A stretch of 64,000 bases of DNA from assembly GCF_024505045.1 (NCBI RefSeq), contig NZ_JANIBM010000007.1, positions 62,001 through 126,000 on the forward strand, read 5' to 3'. A model generated the notes under the pieces. It was given only the letters and a program-made list of their open reading frames with translations, made no database searches and was not told where the DNA came from. The translations under genes and the position numbers were made by a program. This DNA is from Methylomonas aurea (GTDB lineage Bacteria > Pseudomonadota > Gammaproteobacteria > Methylococcales > Methylomonadaceae). Below, piece after piece: positions 53,332 through 62,865 of this stretch. How positions within the stretch are numbered: the first letter of the stretch is position 1; each line of letters starts with the position of its first letter.

Positions 53332-55716
53332 ATGAATTCAATCGAAAAAAACCGCTACCAGCCGGCCGCCAACCGTGCACCGGACCTGCTCGCCAATTCC
53401 GATCCGGAACCTTCAGTCACTCTGTTGCAACGGCTGAAAAGCTTCAACACCTTCTGGGATGACCGATTCGAAGATCTGACTCCCGAGACGTGGCTAAAAA
53501 CCACCTATCGCGACATGAGCGCGGGTTTGGTCGTCGCACTGACGGCAATTCCAATGGCCATGGGCTTCGCCATGGCCATGGGGCTAAGGCCCGAGCAAGG
53601 CATCATTGCCGGCGCATTGGCCTGCATTATCGGCCGAACTTGGGGAGGCTCCAAATACCAGGTCTACGGACCGACCGCAGCCTTTATCCCCATCATCGCC
53701 GGGCTGATGCAGAAATACGGCGAAGCTAACGGCGGCACCTTCGCCGAGGCGCACGGCTTCCTGGTATTCGTATCGGTGATAGCCGGCGTAATTTTGATGT
53801 TGATGGGTTTATTCGGACTCGGCCGCTACGCCAAGCTGGTGCCCAATTCGATCATCGTCGGTTTTACGGTCGGCATCGCCACCGCGATTGCCTTGACCAA
53901 CCTGGAATCGATCCTCGGGATCGAAAGTTTCAACGAACTGCTCGGAGAAGACGAGGATATCCAAGGCGGCTTGCTGCACAACCTGACGCAAGCATTTTCC
54001 AATCTCGGCAGAATCAACCTATGGTCGGTCATGCTGGGCCTGATGACCTTTATCCTGACCAAGGGTTTGCTGCGCATATCGATCTTCATCCCCGCGCCGC
54101 TGATCGCAATCGGCATTTCCACGGTGCTGGCCGCTACGGTATTGGCAGACAAGGGCGTCATTTTAGTCCGCGACATTTACGGCTCGATTCCGAATAATTT
54201 CTTCGTTTTTACCCCGCCGGCAATGCCCGAATTCACCGCCGGCGTCGTCGGCGACATTGCCTACTTCGTCGCCGCTATCGTGTTCGTTTCCGCCATCGAA
54301 AGCCTGTTATGCTCGTCGATGGCCGACCGTCTGGCCGGGAACCGCAAAACGCCGTTCAATCCGGACAAGGAGTTCTGGGGCCAGGGGTTGGTGCAGATTA
54401 TTACGCCGCTGGCCAACGGCTTTCCTTGTACCGGCGCTCTGGCCCGCACCGCAACCAGCATCAAGGCGGGCGCGGTCACGCCGCTGGCCGGTTATTTCAA
54501 AGGCTTGTTCAAACTGACATTGGCGTATTACATTGCCGGTTATTTGGAACTGGTGCCGATGGCCTGCATCGGCGGCATCTTGTTGTGGGTCGCCTCGAAC
54601 ATGATCAAGGTTTCCGAAATCAAAGAAGTGTTCGGCCATAACCGTTTTCACGCCGGCCTGATGGTGTTTACCGCGGTGATGGTGCCGGCCACCGACTTTC
54701 TGACCGGGGTTCTGGCCGCGCTGGTAATCTATTTTGCGGCGCGCCGTTTCTGCGACAGGCCCGCGGCAGCCCATAAGGCGGCCGTACCCATCGAACCGGC
54801 GGCAAAACTCGACACCCCCGCGGCAGCGCTGATTTTCGATAACGTCAGCGTCGCATTGGCGCTCAGAGACGAAGACGCTAGCTTGCTGCGCTACGTCGAG
54901 CGCCTTGCCGAACTTGGTATCGGCAAAACCTTTTACTTTGTCCATGTCGCCAGTCCGAAAGACGAGGCCACCAATCTGTTGGAGCGCATGCGCGAGACCG
55001 TACAACAGCGTCTGGCCGCAAAATTGCCGAAAGCCGGAGTGCATTACCGATTGCTGCACGGCCCCAACCGGATCGACGCCTTGGTCGGACACTCGCTTGC
55101 GGCAAAATCCGACGTCACCCTGCTCGGACACCGTACCGACCGCAGCGGCCGGCGCTCGTTGGCGCGCCGTTTGGCAATGCTGGGCCAGGGTTGCGTCTGG
55201 ATGGTGCCCAACGGCAGCAACCCGGAATTCCGCAGCATACTGGTGCCTATCGACTTCTCGGCATCCTCTGCCGCCGGCCTGTCTCAGGCTGCGGCCATCG
55301 CCAGGGCCGCCGGCGTCGGCGAGTGTTCGGCAATACACGTGTTCGTTGACGATTCGGTAATTCGTTACGAAGAGCACGACGCGATCAAACGCGGCGAAGA
55401 GGAAACCGCATTTGCCCGGTTTGTGGTTTCCGCCGAGACCCAAGGCATCAACGTCATTCCGATTTACGAAGAAGGTTTCGACGCGACGCGCACCATTCTG
55501 GAATGCGCGGAACGGCGAAACGCCGGCCTTATCGTGATTAGCACCCACGGCCACAGCCAAGCCGCCGCCGCGTTGCTTGGCAGCACGACTGCGGAAATCA
55601 TGGCGAACTCCGCCGTACCGGTGCTGGTCGTGAAACATGATAACGACCGTGCGCCGATACGCGAGGTTCTGCTGGCCAATCGTTATTGGCAACGCCAAGA
55701 CCCGAGAACGAATTGA
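53332..55716 (+). CDS. SulP-type anion transporter fused to two Usp domains
   Basis: This 794-residue protein has a SulP core in residues about 60-470: TYRDMSAGLVVALTAIPMAM, IGRTWGGSKYQVYGPTAAFI, IVGFTVGIATAIALTNLESI, and PCTGALARTATSIKAGAVTP. About 10-14 membrane helices are present. Where SulP proteins normally carry a STAS domain, this one has two tandem universal-stress domains: about 500-625 (AALIFDNVSVALALRDEDAS) and about 638-775 (ILVPIDFSASSAAGLSQAAA, and VISTHGHSQAAAALLGST-TAEIM with the ATP-binding glycine loop). The second keeps the ATP motif and the first is degraded. The substrate is probably bicarbonate or sulfate, unknown. An ATP-binding sensor fused to the transporter suggests gating by energy state. 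Confidence 0.88.
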   Translation: MNSIEKNRYQPAANRAPDLLANSDPEPSVTLLQRLKSFNTFWDDRFEDLTPETWLKTTYRDMSAGLVVALTAIPMAMGFAMAMGLRPEQGIIAGALACIIGRTWGGSKYQVYGPTAAFIPIIAGLMQKYGEANGGTFAEAHGFLVFVSVIAGVILMLMGLFGLGRYAKLVPNSIIVGFTVGIATAIALTNLESILGIESFNELLGEDEDIQGGLLHNLTQAFSNLGRINLWSVMLGLMTFILTKGLLRISIFIPAPLIAIGISTVLAATVLADKGVILVRDIYGSIPNNFFVFTPPAMPEFTAGVVGDIAYFVAAIVFVSAIESLLCSSMADRLAGNRKTPFNPDKEFWGQGLVQIITPLANGFPCTGALARTATSIKAGAVTPLAGYFKGLFKLTLAYYIAGYLELVPMACIGGILLWVASNMIKVSEIKEVFGHNRFHAGLMVFTAVMVPATDFLTGVLAALVIYFAARRFCDRPAAAHKAAVPIEPAAKLDTPAAALIFDNVSVALALRDEDASLLRYVERLAELGIGKTFYFVHVASPKDEATNLLERMRETVQQRLAAKLPKAGVHYRLLHGPNRIDALVGHSLAAKSDVTLLGHRTDRSGRRSLARRLAMLGQGCVWMVPNGSNPEFRSILVPIDFSASSAAGLSQAAAIARAAGVGECSAIHVFVDDSVIRYEEHDAIKRGEEETAFARFVVSAETQGINVIPIYEEGFDATRTILECAERRNAGLIVISTHGHSQAAAALLGSTTAEIMANSAVPVLVVKHDNDRAPIREVLLANRYWQRQDPRTN

Positions 55717-55849
55717 CGGCAAAGGCGCCGGATCAAAATCGGCAAGCCGACCTTGCCGGCTGCCGAACTCCCAACGGCTGGTTGCGAAAGCCGCCGGTGG
55801 CCGAGAGGGCAGCGGCGGCCGGCCCACTAATAAATTGGGCGTTTAATCC

Positions 55850-56527
55850 ATGAATATCCTACTCGTCGAAGACGACTCCGTATTGGCGGACGGCTTGCGC
55901 CATACCTTGAGGCAATCCGGCTACGACGTGACCTCCGCGGCCACCGCAACCTATGCCGAAGGCATGTTACTGGCAAAAAATTTCGATCTGATCGTGCTGG
56001 ACCTGGGTTTGCCCGACATGGACGGCCAGAAACTGTTACGGAATTTGCGTACGCGCCAGGTCACCGTTCCGGTTTTGGTATTGACCGCGCGCGATGCGCT
56101 CGACGACCGCATCGAAGCTCTGAAAAAAGGCGCGGACGATTATATGGCCAAGCCGTTCGACCTCGCCGAACTGGAAACCCGGATTCATGCCTTGATTAGG
56201 CGCAGTTACGGCAATTTCAGCAAGGACATCGTCTGCGGGCGGCTTACCCTCGATACGCTGGAACATAGGGTCCTGGCCGACGGCGAACCGTTGATCCTGT
56301 TCGCACGGGAGTACGGCATTCTGGAGTGCCTGATGTTGCAAATCGGCCGGGTGGTCAGTAAGGAAAAGATCGCCCAACGGCTGGCGACCGGGGACGACGA
56401 ATTGGGCGACAATGCTATCGAGGTCAATATCCACCGTTTGCGCAAACGCATCAAGCCTTACGGTGCGCGCATCCGCACCTTGCGCGGTTTGGGCTATTTG
56501 CTCGAACAACACTCCGGCGAAGCCTGA
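55850..56527 (+). CDS. OmpR-family response regulator 1
   Basis: This 225-residue QseB/TctD-like regulator has a receiver with acidic pocket EDD near 7-9, phospho-Asp51 (VLDLGLPDMDG) and KPFDLAELETR, then a winged-helix DNA-binding domain (EVNIHRLRKRIKPYGARIRTLRGLGYLL). Its last 34 bases overlap the end of the convergent histidine kinase gene. It has no adjacent kinase of its own on its strand; the opposed pair below may supply it. It closely resembles the second regulator, suggesting duplication. Confidence 0.93.
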   Translation: MNILLVEDDSVLADGLRHTLRQSGYDVTSAATATYAEGMLLAKNFDLIVLDLGLPDMDGQKLLRNLRTRQVTVPVLVLTARDALDDRIEALKKGADDYMAKPFDLAELETRIHALIRRSYGNFSKDIVCGRLTLDTLEHRVLADGEPLILFAREYGILECLMLQIGRVVSKEKIAQRLATGDDELGDNAIEVNIHRLRKRIKPYGARIRTLRGLGYLLEQHSGEA

Positions 56528-57918
56528 GCATTGCCGGCGGCGCCTGCCGGCAGGGCCGGAAACGCCACTTCGATACGCGTGCCGCGCGAGCCTTGCTCGC
56601 CGCGGCCGAGCTCGATCCGCGCCCGGTGGAGATCGGCGATTTCCTTTACGATCGCCAAACCCAATCCGCAGCCGGTACCCGGACCGAGGCGGTAAAACCG
56701 TTCGAACACCCGACCGATTTCGCTATCCGGTATACCCGGCCCATCGTCGGATACGGTCAGCTTCGGCTGCGGCCACTCCTGCAACACGACGGAGACATTG
56801 CCGCGCTCGAATCCGTAACGAATGGCGTTATCCAGGAGATTGCCCAGTAACTCGCGAAGCAGGGTAGCGTCGCCCGCGACCAACACCGGATGCCCCGGCC
56901 CGTCAAAGGCCAGTTCCATCTGCCGTTGCAAAGCCAAAGGCGCCCATTCCATGCAAATCTCGCGCGACAACCCATGCAAATCGACCGGCTCCAACTCGGA
57001 ACCGCCCTTGATCGGCTCCGATTTTGCCAATACCAGCAGTTGCGAAGTCAAGTGCGACAAACGGTCGGCGCAGTCGCGAATCTGCAATAAGGCCGGCGCG
57101 TAGGCTATCGCCCCCGGTTCGCGCAGAACCCGCTCCGCTTGGATTTTCAAGCCTGCCAACGGCGTTCTCAGTTGATGCGCGGCATTGGCAATGAAACGGT
57201 TCTGCGTCTCGACGGCTTGGCGGAGTTGGCCCAGCAAATCGTTGATGGTATCCGTCAACGTGCGCACTTCGATGAACGTTTCGATATCCGAAATCGGACT
57301 CAATTCGCGCGGCGAACGGCGGGCAACCTGGCCGGCCAATACTTGTAGCGGCTGCAAGCCATGGCGGGTTCCGGCCAATAGGTAGAAGCCCGTCAACATC
57401 ACCAACAGCAGCTGCGTCACCAAATCGACCAACAAAAAATCGCGCATCATCGTCCTGCGCTTGTTTTTGGTTTCGGCGACGCAAACGAAAACCGGTTCAG
57501 CCCCACTCCGCAACTCAATGCGGATCGACACGACTCTGGCCGGCTCCCCATTCAGGCTGGCGTCGTAGACGACGGGAACCGACCAGTCCTCGACCTGTAA
57601 TGGCGGATCGGGCACGATCGCATCGCCGGCCAGCAGAGCATATTCGGCCGAGACGATTTTGAAATGAATCTTGTCCTCTTCATCCCATTTGAACATTTCC
57701 AACGCCACCGGCGGCAATTCCACCGATACCATGTCCTGCCTGACCCTGATTTCCTGAATCAACGACTTGGCGGAATCGGTCAGCCAACGGTCATACGTTT
57801 CATTGACGTAATGTTGCGTCACGTAATACGACAGTACCGAGTCGGCAACGACGAAAAACACCAGCGGCAGGCTCAAACTCAATAGCATCTGGTGCTTCAA
57901 ACTTCTGAGTTTATTCAT
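56494..57918 (-). CDS. Sensor histidine kinase
   Basis: Starting at MNKLRSLKHQMLLSLSLPLV (57918), 474 residues; the longer frame runs into the regulator gene. Membrane helices near 12-35 and 165-185 bracket a periplasmic sensor of about 125 residues of the TctE/QseC type. HAMP-like linker, HisKA with NAAHQLRTPLAGL (His near 246), and HATPase with N box LLGNLLDNAIRYG and GPGIPDSEIGRVF, GCGLGLAIVKEI follow. It pairs with regulator 2, whose stop overlaps its start by eight bases. The ligand is probably a small organic acid by family, unknown here. Confidence 0.93.
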   Translation of the reverse strand: MNKLRSLKHQMLLSLSLPLVFFVVADSVLSYYVTQHYVNETYDRWLTDSAKSLIQEIRVRQDMVSVELPPVALEMFKWDEEDKIHFKIVSAEYALLAGDAIVPDPPLQVEDWSVPVVYDASLNGEPARVVSIRIELRSGAEPVFVCVAETKNKRRTMMRDFLLVDLVTQLLLVMLTGFYLLAGTRHGLQPLQVLAGQVARRSPRELSPISDIETFIEVRTLTDTINDLLGQLRQAVETQNRFIANAAHQLRTPLAGLKIQAERVLREPGAIAYAPALLQIRDCADRLSHLTSQLLVLAKSEPIKGGSELEPVDLHGLSREICMEWAPLALQRQMELAFDGPGHPVLVAGDATLLRELLGNLLDNAIRYGFERGNVSVVLQEWPQPKLTVSDDGPGIPDSEIGRVFERFYRLGPGTGCGLGLAIVKEIADLHRARIELGRGEQGSRGTRIEVAFPALPAGAAGNAQASPECCSSK

Positions 57919-58585
57919 CCGTGCCCGCCTCCAACAGGTAGCCCAGGCCGCGCACGGTACGAATCGCCACGCCGTAGCCGCCAATGCGTTTACGTAACCG
58001 GTACAGGTAAATGTCGATGGCATTATCGGTTTGCGTTTCGTCGTCGGCGGAAAGCAGGCGGCCTATACGTTCCTTGGCGACGACTTTGCCCGCTTGCTGC
58101 ATCAGGATTTCCAACACCCTATAGTCCCGCGCGGTCAATTCGATCGGCTCGCCGTCGGCGCTGATCCGGCGGAATTGTGCTTCCAACGTCAAGCGTCCCA
58201 CCGTGGTGCTACAGCCGAACGCGCCATGACAGCGCCGCATCAGGGCATGGATTCTCGCTTCGAGTTCCTGCAGTGCAAACGGCTTAACCATATAGTCGTC
58301 TGCGCCCTGGCGGATACCCTCGATCCGGTCTCGCATTCCGTCCCGCGCGGTCAAAATCAGTACGGGTAGCAGGATACGTCGTTCGCGCAGTCTGCGCAGC
58401 CAATCCAGCCCGTCCATATCCGGCAGGCCCAAATCGAGCACGGCCAGTTCGAAACTCCGGCTTTGTACTAATTCTTCCGCGCCGATACCGGTTGCAGCCC
58501 ATGTGACGCGATAACCGCTTTGACTCAGCGCATGAATCAATCCGTCCGCCAAAACAGTATCGTCTTCCACCAAAAGTATCGTCAT
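57911..58585 (-). CDS. OmpR-family response regulator 2
   Basis: This 224-residue regulator is upstream of and overlaps the kinase, the normal two-component order. The receiver has EDD at 7-9, Asp51 (VLDLGLPDMDG) and KPFALQELEARI; the effector is a winged helix ending YLYRLRKRIGGYGVAIRTVRGLGYLLE. It shares the whole layout and many identical stretches with regulator 1 2 kb away, so one is probably a duplicate of the other. Confidence 0.93.
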   Translation of the reverse strand: MTILLVEDDTVLADGLIHALSQSGYRVTWAATGIGAEELVQSRSFELAVLDLGLPDMDGLDWLRRLRERRILLPVLILTARDGMRDRIEGIRQGADDYMVKPFALQELEARIHALMRRCHGAFGCSTTVGRLTLEAQFRRISADGEPIELTARDYRVLEILMQQAGKVVAKERIGRLLSADDETQTDNAIDIYLYRLRKRIGGYGVAIRTVRGLGYLLEAGTDE

Positions 58586-58915
58586 TTTCGAGCTTCCGTT
58601 TTGCGGTTGCGGCGCCGGCCGCAGGATGAGGCACCGGTATGGCCGCGGGAGAAATATCGGCCGGCCTTAGCCGGAATTTGCAATGGTACGGCCCGGATTT
58701 TACTAACAGCTCTGCCAATGAGGGCAATTTAACTGCATAGCGGCAGGAATCTGGACGCTACCGATCGAACGATACCCACGCCGACCGAGCACGGGGCAAG
58801 GCCGGACGATAGCCGGGGCGACAATGCCGGACCGGCCAATCCGACTTGCCGAAAACAGGCTTATATGGCACCATCCCGCGATTTTCGACGATTCTAAAAT
58901 TCCAAGGAGAAGCAG
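58586..58915. other. Intergenic, divergent promoters; nothing else recognised
   Basis: About 330 bases between regulator 2 and sgaA. AAGGAGA (58900-58906) is the sgaA ribosome site. No operator or RNA gene was identified. Confidence 0.5.
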
Positions 58916-60082
58916 ATGGCGGGTCGCAATCACCTTTTTGTTCCAGGTCCAACCAACACCCCACACGAAATTCTGAGCGCGATGCACGTGCCGATGGAAG
59001 ACCACCGCTCGCCGATCTTCCCCAAACTGTTGTCGCCGATTCTGGAAGACCTGAAAAAAGTGTTCCGCACCGAAACCGGCCAATGCTTCGTGTTCCCGGC
59101 GACCGGCACCGCCGGCTGGGAAGTGGCGATGACCAACTGTTTGAACCAGGGCGATAAAGTCTTGATTTACCGTTTCGGCCAATTCGGCCATTTGTGGGCG
59201 GAAGCCGCTAAAAAATTGGGTTTCGACGTGGAAATCCACCAAGTCGAATGGGGCAAAGGCATTCCGCTGGACCATCTGGAAGCTCGCCTGAGAGAAGATA
59301 AAAACCACGAGATCAAAGCGGTTCTGGCGACGCATAACGAAACTTCGACCGGCGTTACCAGCGATATTCCCGGCGTACGCAAAGCCCTGGACGCTGCCGG
59401 CCACCCTGCCCTGCTGTTCTCGGACGGTGTCAGCGCGATCGGCAGCATCGATTTCCGCCAAGACGAATGGGGCGTTGACGCCAGTATCGCCGGCTCGCAA
59501 AAGGGCTTCATGTTGCCGGCCGGCCTGGCGATCTTGGGCTTCAGCCAAAAAGCCCTGGCCGCAATCGACAACAGCAACTTCCCGCGCTCGTTCTTTTCAT
59601 TGAAAGACATGGCGGCATCCAATAAAGATGGTTACACCCCTTACACACCGTCCACGCCGATGCTGTACGGCTTGCGTAAAGCGTTGGAGTTATTGCTGGC
59701 AGAAGGCATGGAAAACGTCTACGCCCGCCACCACCGTTTAGGCGAAGGCGTGCGCCGCGCCGTGGCGGCCTGGGGCTTGCAAACCTGCGCCCAGGAAGGT
59801 TGGGCTTCGGATACCGTTACCGCCATCGTCGTGCCGGCCGATAAGGACGCGCGCCACGTGATCAGCACCGCGTACAACAAATACAATATTTCGTTAGGCG
59901 CCGGCTTGAGCGAAGTGGCCGGCAAGGTATTCCGCATCGGCCACGTCGGCGATATGAACGATGTATCTTTGTTGGGCGCGATCGCCGGCGTGGAAATGGC
60001 GATGCTGGACCATGGCTTCGACATCAAGGCCGGCAGCGGCGTCGCCGCGGCGATCGAATACTACCGTTCTACCGCGAAGTAA
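58916..60082 (+). CDS. sgaA: Serine-glyoxylate aminotransferase
   Basis: This 388-residue class V PLP aminotransferase converts serine and glyoxylate to hydroxypyruvate and glycine in the serine cycle. Seen are HLFVPGPTNTPHEILSAMHV, FVFPATGTAGWEVAMTNCL, THNETSTGVTSDIPGVRKAL, FSDGVSAIGSIDFRQDEWGV, and GSQKGFMLPAGLA with the PLP Lys near 195. The match to methylotroph SgaA is high along its length. It is preceded by a good Shine-Dalgarno and appears monocistronic. Confidence 0.95.
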   Translation: MAGRNHLFVPGPTNTPHEILSAMHVPMEDHRSPIFPKLLSPILEDLKKVFRTETGQCFVFPATGTAGWEVAMTNCLNQGDKVLIYRFGQFGHLWAEAAKKLGFDVEIHQVEWGKGIPLDHLEARLREDKNHEIKAVLATHNETSTGVTSDIPGVRKALDAAGHPALLFSDGVSAIGSIDFRQDEWGVDASIAGSQKGFMLPAGLAILGFSQKALAAIDNSNFPRSFFSLKDMAASNKDGYTPYTPSTPMLYGLRKALELLLAEGMENVYARHHRLGEGVRRAVAAWGLQTCAQEGWASDTVTAIVVPADKDARHVISTAYNKYNISLGAGLSEVAGKVFRIGHVGDMNDVSLLGAIAGVEMAMLDHGFDIKAGSGVAAAIEYYRSTAK

Positions 60083-60365
60083 CCCTCGCTATCGGTTCGG
60101 GCGGCGAATTCCGGTTCGCCGCCCGCTCGCAAACCGGCGCCATTCCTCTCCGCTACCGGCAGTTTGCCGCTCGCAGCGGCGCAAAACACACCAAAATCGA
60201 TCGGCAGCCGCACCAAAATCCGGCAAAAACTCTCGTCCAACCTGGTCAAACACCGGCCTAAAAACAATTAACCTATTGTAATTCATTAATTTTTTAAATA
60301 TAGGCGCCATTTTTGCTTTTAAAAGCCGAGGACCAACTGTTATGTAACAGCCAAGGGAGGATGTC
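60083..60365. other. Intergenic, nothing recognised
   Basis: Downstream of sgaA. The AT-rich part 60260-60340 may hold the promoter of the next small gene, whose ribosome site is AGGGAGG at 60354-60360. Confidence 0.4.
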
Positions 60366-60845
60366 ATGAAACACTCAGCACTGTTAATCGCGTTATTGGC
60401 CACCCCAGCCCAAGTCAACCCGACCGACCGGCCCGACACCGGCCTGACTCCGGATTTTGCGGCTTCGCCCGCGCCTATTCTCGACCCTTTCCACGTTATC
60501 GAAACCGAATCCGCGGCCCCAGCTCTGTTTTCCGCGACTATTGCCCGCTGCTCGGCCGATGTCGACCGGCTCGGACAATGTGGGCCGATAGACTGGCCGG
60601 CCGTCGATTACATGGCGCTCAGCAGCTTAGCTTGGAACCTAATTCCCGAAGCCAGTTACCGGCTGGCAATCGGCGGATTCGACAGCCCAGTACCGCAACG
60701 CGGCATAGCGGACAACCCAGCGGAAGCGCAACGGCTATCCGGCCTGCCGCTAGCTGGCGTTGCCTGGTTTTCGCTGGGTTGCCTGCTCGGCTCGCTGGCC
60801 TTGTTGCGTCGCCGCCAAACCGGTATCGGCAACGCCATCGCCTGA
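60366..60845 (+). CDS. Exported protein with C-terminal anchor, unknown
   Basis: A 159-residue frame with a strong AAGGGAGG ribosome site. It begins with a short hydrophobic segment (MKHSALLIALLATPAQVNPT), a Pro/Ala-rich region, one Cys pair (ARCSADVDRLGQC), and ends with a membrane helix and Arg cluster (LPLAGVAWFSLGCLLGSLAL then LRRRQTG). The tail layout recalls PEP-CTERM proteins but lacks the PEP or VPLPA motif. No family is recognised. Confidence 0.5.
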   Translation: MKHSALLIALLATPAQVNPTDRPDTGLTPDFAASPAPILDPFHVIETESAAPALFSATIARCSADVDRLGQCGPIDWPAVDYMALSSLAWNLIPEASYRLAIGGFDSPVPQRGIADNPAEAQRLSGLPLAGVAWFSLGCLLGSLALLRRRQTGIGNAIA

Positions 60846-60982
60846 CGGATTTTCGCGGGTTTATTTGCGCTGAAGCCGCGAGTTGCCTATAGTCGCAGCC
60901 ACCGATGATTCCATCGGCGGCGGCCGCCGGCAAACCTGCCGATACGCCGCCACGACTCACGACAAGGCGAGAGGCTCAGGCC

Positions 60983-61777
60983 ATGGCGAAAACCTTATAC
61001 CAATTGCTGAACTTACCGGAATCGGCGACCGCGCAACAAATCCATAGCGCCTTCAAAACCGTGGAACGACTCTACGCCGGGCGCCATGACGATGCGTCGC
61101 TGGCGAGTCTGACCCGCGCCAGAGAGGCATTCCTGATCCTGTCGGACGCGCAGCGCCGCCTGGCTTACGACCGCAAATTGGTCATGGCGCAGGTCGCGAC
61201 CGACTCGGCAAATCTACCGGCCGAGCAACATCGGCCTTTCCAACTTACGCCGCGGCAGGTTGCGGTCGCCGCCGTACTGGCGGCGGCGGCCGGAGTCTGG
61301 CTGTACCGGGATTACCAAAAAACCGAACAATTGGCCGCCGCGGCCTCAGCCCTGCTGCGCCAACAAGAATCGCTAGCGCAGCACAGCCGAATCGAGCGCG
61401 AACAAGCTCGAATCGAAGCCGAACGCAGTCTGCACCAACAACAAATAGAAGAGGCCAACCGCCTGGCGTCGCAGCAGCTGGCCAACCAACAACGAGCCTT
61501 GGAATTATTGCAAAGCCGGGTGGATGCCGAATCCCGGCTGGACGAGCAGGATATCGCCGCCGGCCGGCTGGAAATGCAATACCGAAAGCCCGAATTGGCG
61601 CTGGAATTGCAGCAGCAGAAACAGCAGTACGCTGCGACCCAGCGCGAACGCGCACTGCGACAGCACGACGAGAACATTGCCAGTATCAACAGCCTGCGGG
61701 CGGCCCGGATCAGAGCTTACGACCGCGAACATACCACCGGCGAGATTTCCCGTTCGAACCCGGCTTTGGACCCTTAG
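60983..61777 (+). CDS. DnaJ-like membrane protein without HPD
   Basis: Starting at MAKTLYQLLNLPESATAQQI (60983), 264 residues. Residues 1-70 look like a J domain (LYQLLNLPESATAQQIHSAF, REAFLILSDAQRRLAYDRKL), but the HPD tripeptide between helices II and III is replaced by YAGRHDDASL, so it should not stimulate DnaK. A membrane helix follows near 88-105 (VAVAAVLAAAAGVWLYRDY), then about 110 residues of Gln/Glu/Arg-rich coiled coil (QARIEAERSLHQQQIEEANRL). It may be an adaptor or membrane scaffold. Unknown function. Confidence 0.7.
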   Translation: MAKTLYQLLNLPESATAQQIHSAFKTVERLYAGRHDDASLASLTRAREAFLILSDAQRRLAYDRKLVMAQVATDSANLPAEQHRPFQLTPRQVAVAAVLAAAAGVWLYRDYQKTEQLAAAASALLRQQESLAQHSRIEREQARIEAERSLHQQQIEEANRLASQQLANQQRALELLQSRVDAESRLDEQDIAAGRLEMQYRKPELALELQQQKQQYAATQRERALRQHDENIASINSLRAARIRAYDREHTTGEISRSNPALDP

Positions 61778-61848
61778 CCGCCGCACCGAAAATCGCCGCC
61801 GGCTGGCTTATACTAGCGGCCCGAATCGCAGCCTTACAGGAATTTTTG

Positions 61849-62820
61849 ATGAGCAAACCCAAAGTGTTGATTAGCCGGCGCTGGCCGGCGACCGTCGAAG
61901 CCAAATTGCAGGAACTGTTCGATACGACCTTGAATAGCGACGACCACCCGATGAGCGCCGACGAGTTTCGAACGGCCCTGCAAAACTACGACGCAGTCTG
62001 CCCGAGCGTTTGCGATGCGCTACCGGCCGAGGTGCTGAACGTCGCCAATAAACGCTGCCGGATCCTGGGAAATTTCGGCGTCGGCTATAACCATATCGAC
62101 ATTGCCGCCGCGCGCGAGCAAGGCTTGATTGTGACCAACACGCCCGGCGTGCTGACGGAAAGTACCGCCGATATCGCCATGACCTTGTTGCTGATGACCG
62201 CGCGGCGCGGCGCCGAAGGCGACCGCTTAGTCCGCTCCGGCCGATGGCGCGGCTGGTGTCCGACTCACATGATGAGTAGCGACGTCACCGGCGCCACGTT
62301 GGGATTGGTCGGCTTCGGCCGCATCGCCCAGGCCATGGCCCGGAAAGCGCACCACGGCTTCGGCATGAAAATTTTGTACGTCAAACCCAGCCCGGCCGAT
62401 CCGGAAATCGTCACGAACCTGCAAGCGGTGCGTTGCGAGACGATCGAAGAACTCTTGCCGCAGTGCGATTACGTGTCGCTGCATTGCCCCGGCGGCGCCG
62501 ACACCCGGCATCTGATCAACGAACGCCGCTTGAACCTGATGAAGCCCAGCGCGCACTTGATCAATACCGCTCGCGGCGATGTGGTCGACAGTAAAGCCTT
62601 GATTCGGGTGTTGCGGGAAAAACGCATTGCCGGCGCCGGCCTCGATGTCTACGAAGGCGAGCCGAATATCGACCCCGGCTTTTTGGAATTGGAAAATGCC
62701 GCCTTATTGCCGCATTTGGGCAGTGCCACGATCGCCACCCGCACTGCGATGGGCGAAAAAGTGCTGGCCAATTTGCAAGCGTTTTTCGCCGGCCAGGCGC
62801 TACCGGACCGGGTGGTGTGA
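61849..62820 (+). CDS. D-2-hydroxyacid dehydrogenase (glyoxylate/hydroxypyruvate reductase type)
   Basis: The ATG at 61849 (ACAGGA upstream) gives 323 residues. It is an NAD(P)-dependent D-isomer 2-hydroxyacid dehydrogenase: NVANKRCRILGNFGVGYNHI, GATLGLVGFGRIAQAMARKA with the GxGxxA dinucleotide site, NTARGDVVDSKAL with the catalytic Arg, LDVYEGEPNI with Glu, and LLPHLGSATIATR with His. The blocks fit GyaR/HprA/GhrB. In the serine cycle hydroxypyruvate reductase follows SgaA, whose gene is 1.8 kb upstream, so reduction of hydroxypyruvate or glyoxylate is the likely job; the exact substrate is inferred. Confidence 0.88.
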   Translation: MSKPKVLISRRWPATVEAKLQELFDTTLNSDDHPMSADEFRTALQNYDAVCPSVCDALPAEVLNVANKRCRILGNFGVGYNHIDIAAAREQGLIVTNTPGVLTESTADIAMTLLLMTARRGAEGDRLVRSGRWRGWCPTHMMSSDVTGATLGLVGFGRIAQAMARKAHHGFGMKILYVKPSPADPEIVTNLQAVRCETIEELLPQCDYVSLHCPGGADTRHLINERRLNLMKPSAHLINTARGDVVDSKALIRVLREKRIAGAGLDVYEGEPNIDPGFLELENAALLPHLGSATIATRTAMGEKVLANLQAFFAGQALPDRVV

Positions 62821-62865
62821 GGCCGGCGGCTCGGTACGTCCGGCCCGGGCGCTCGCCGGCGAAGA

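Noticed and set aside
54307-55827. 506-codon minus-strand frame
   Set aside because: Antisense shadow of the SulP-Usp fusion; no domain.
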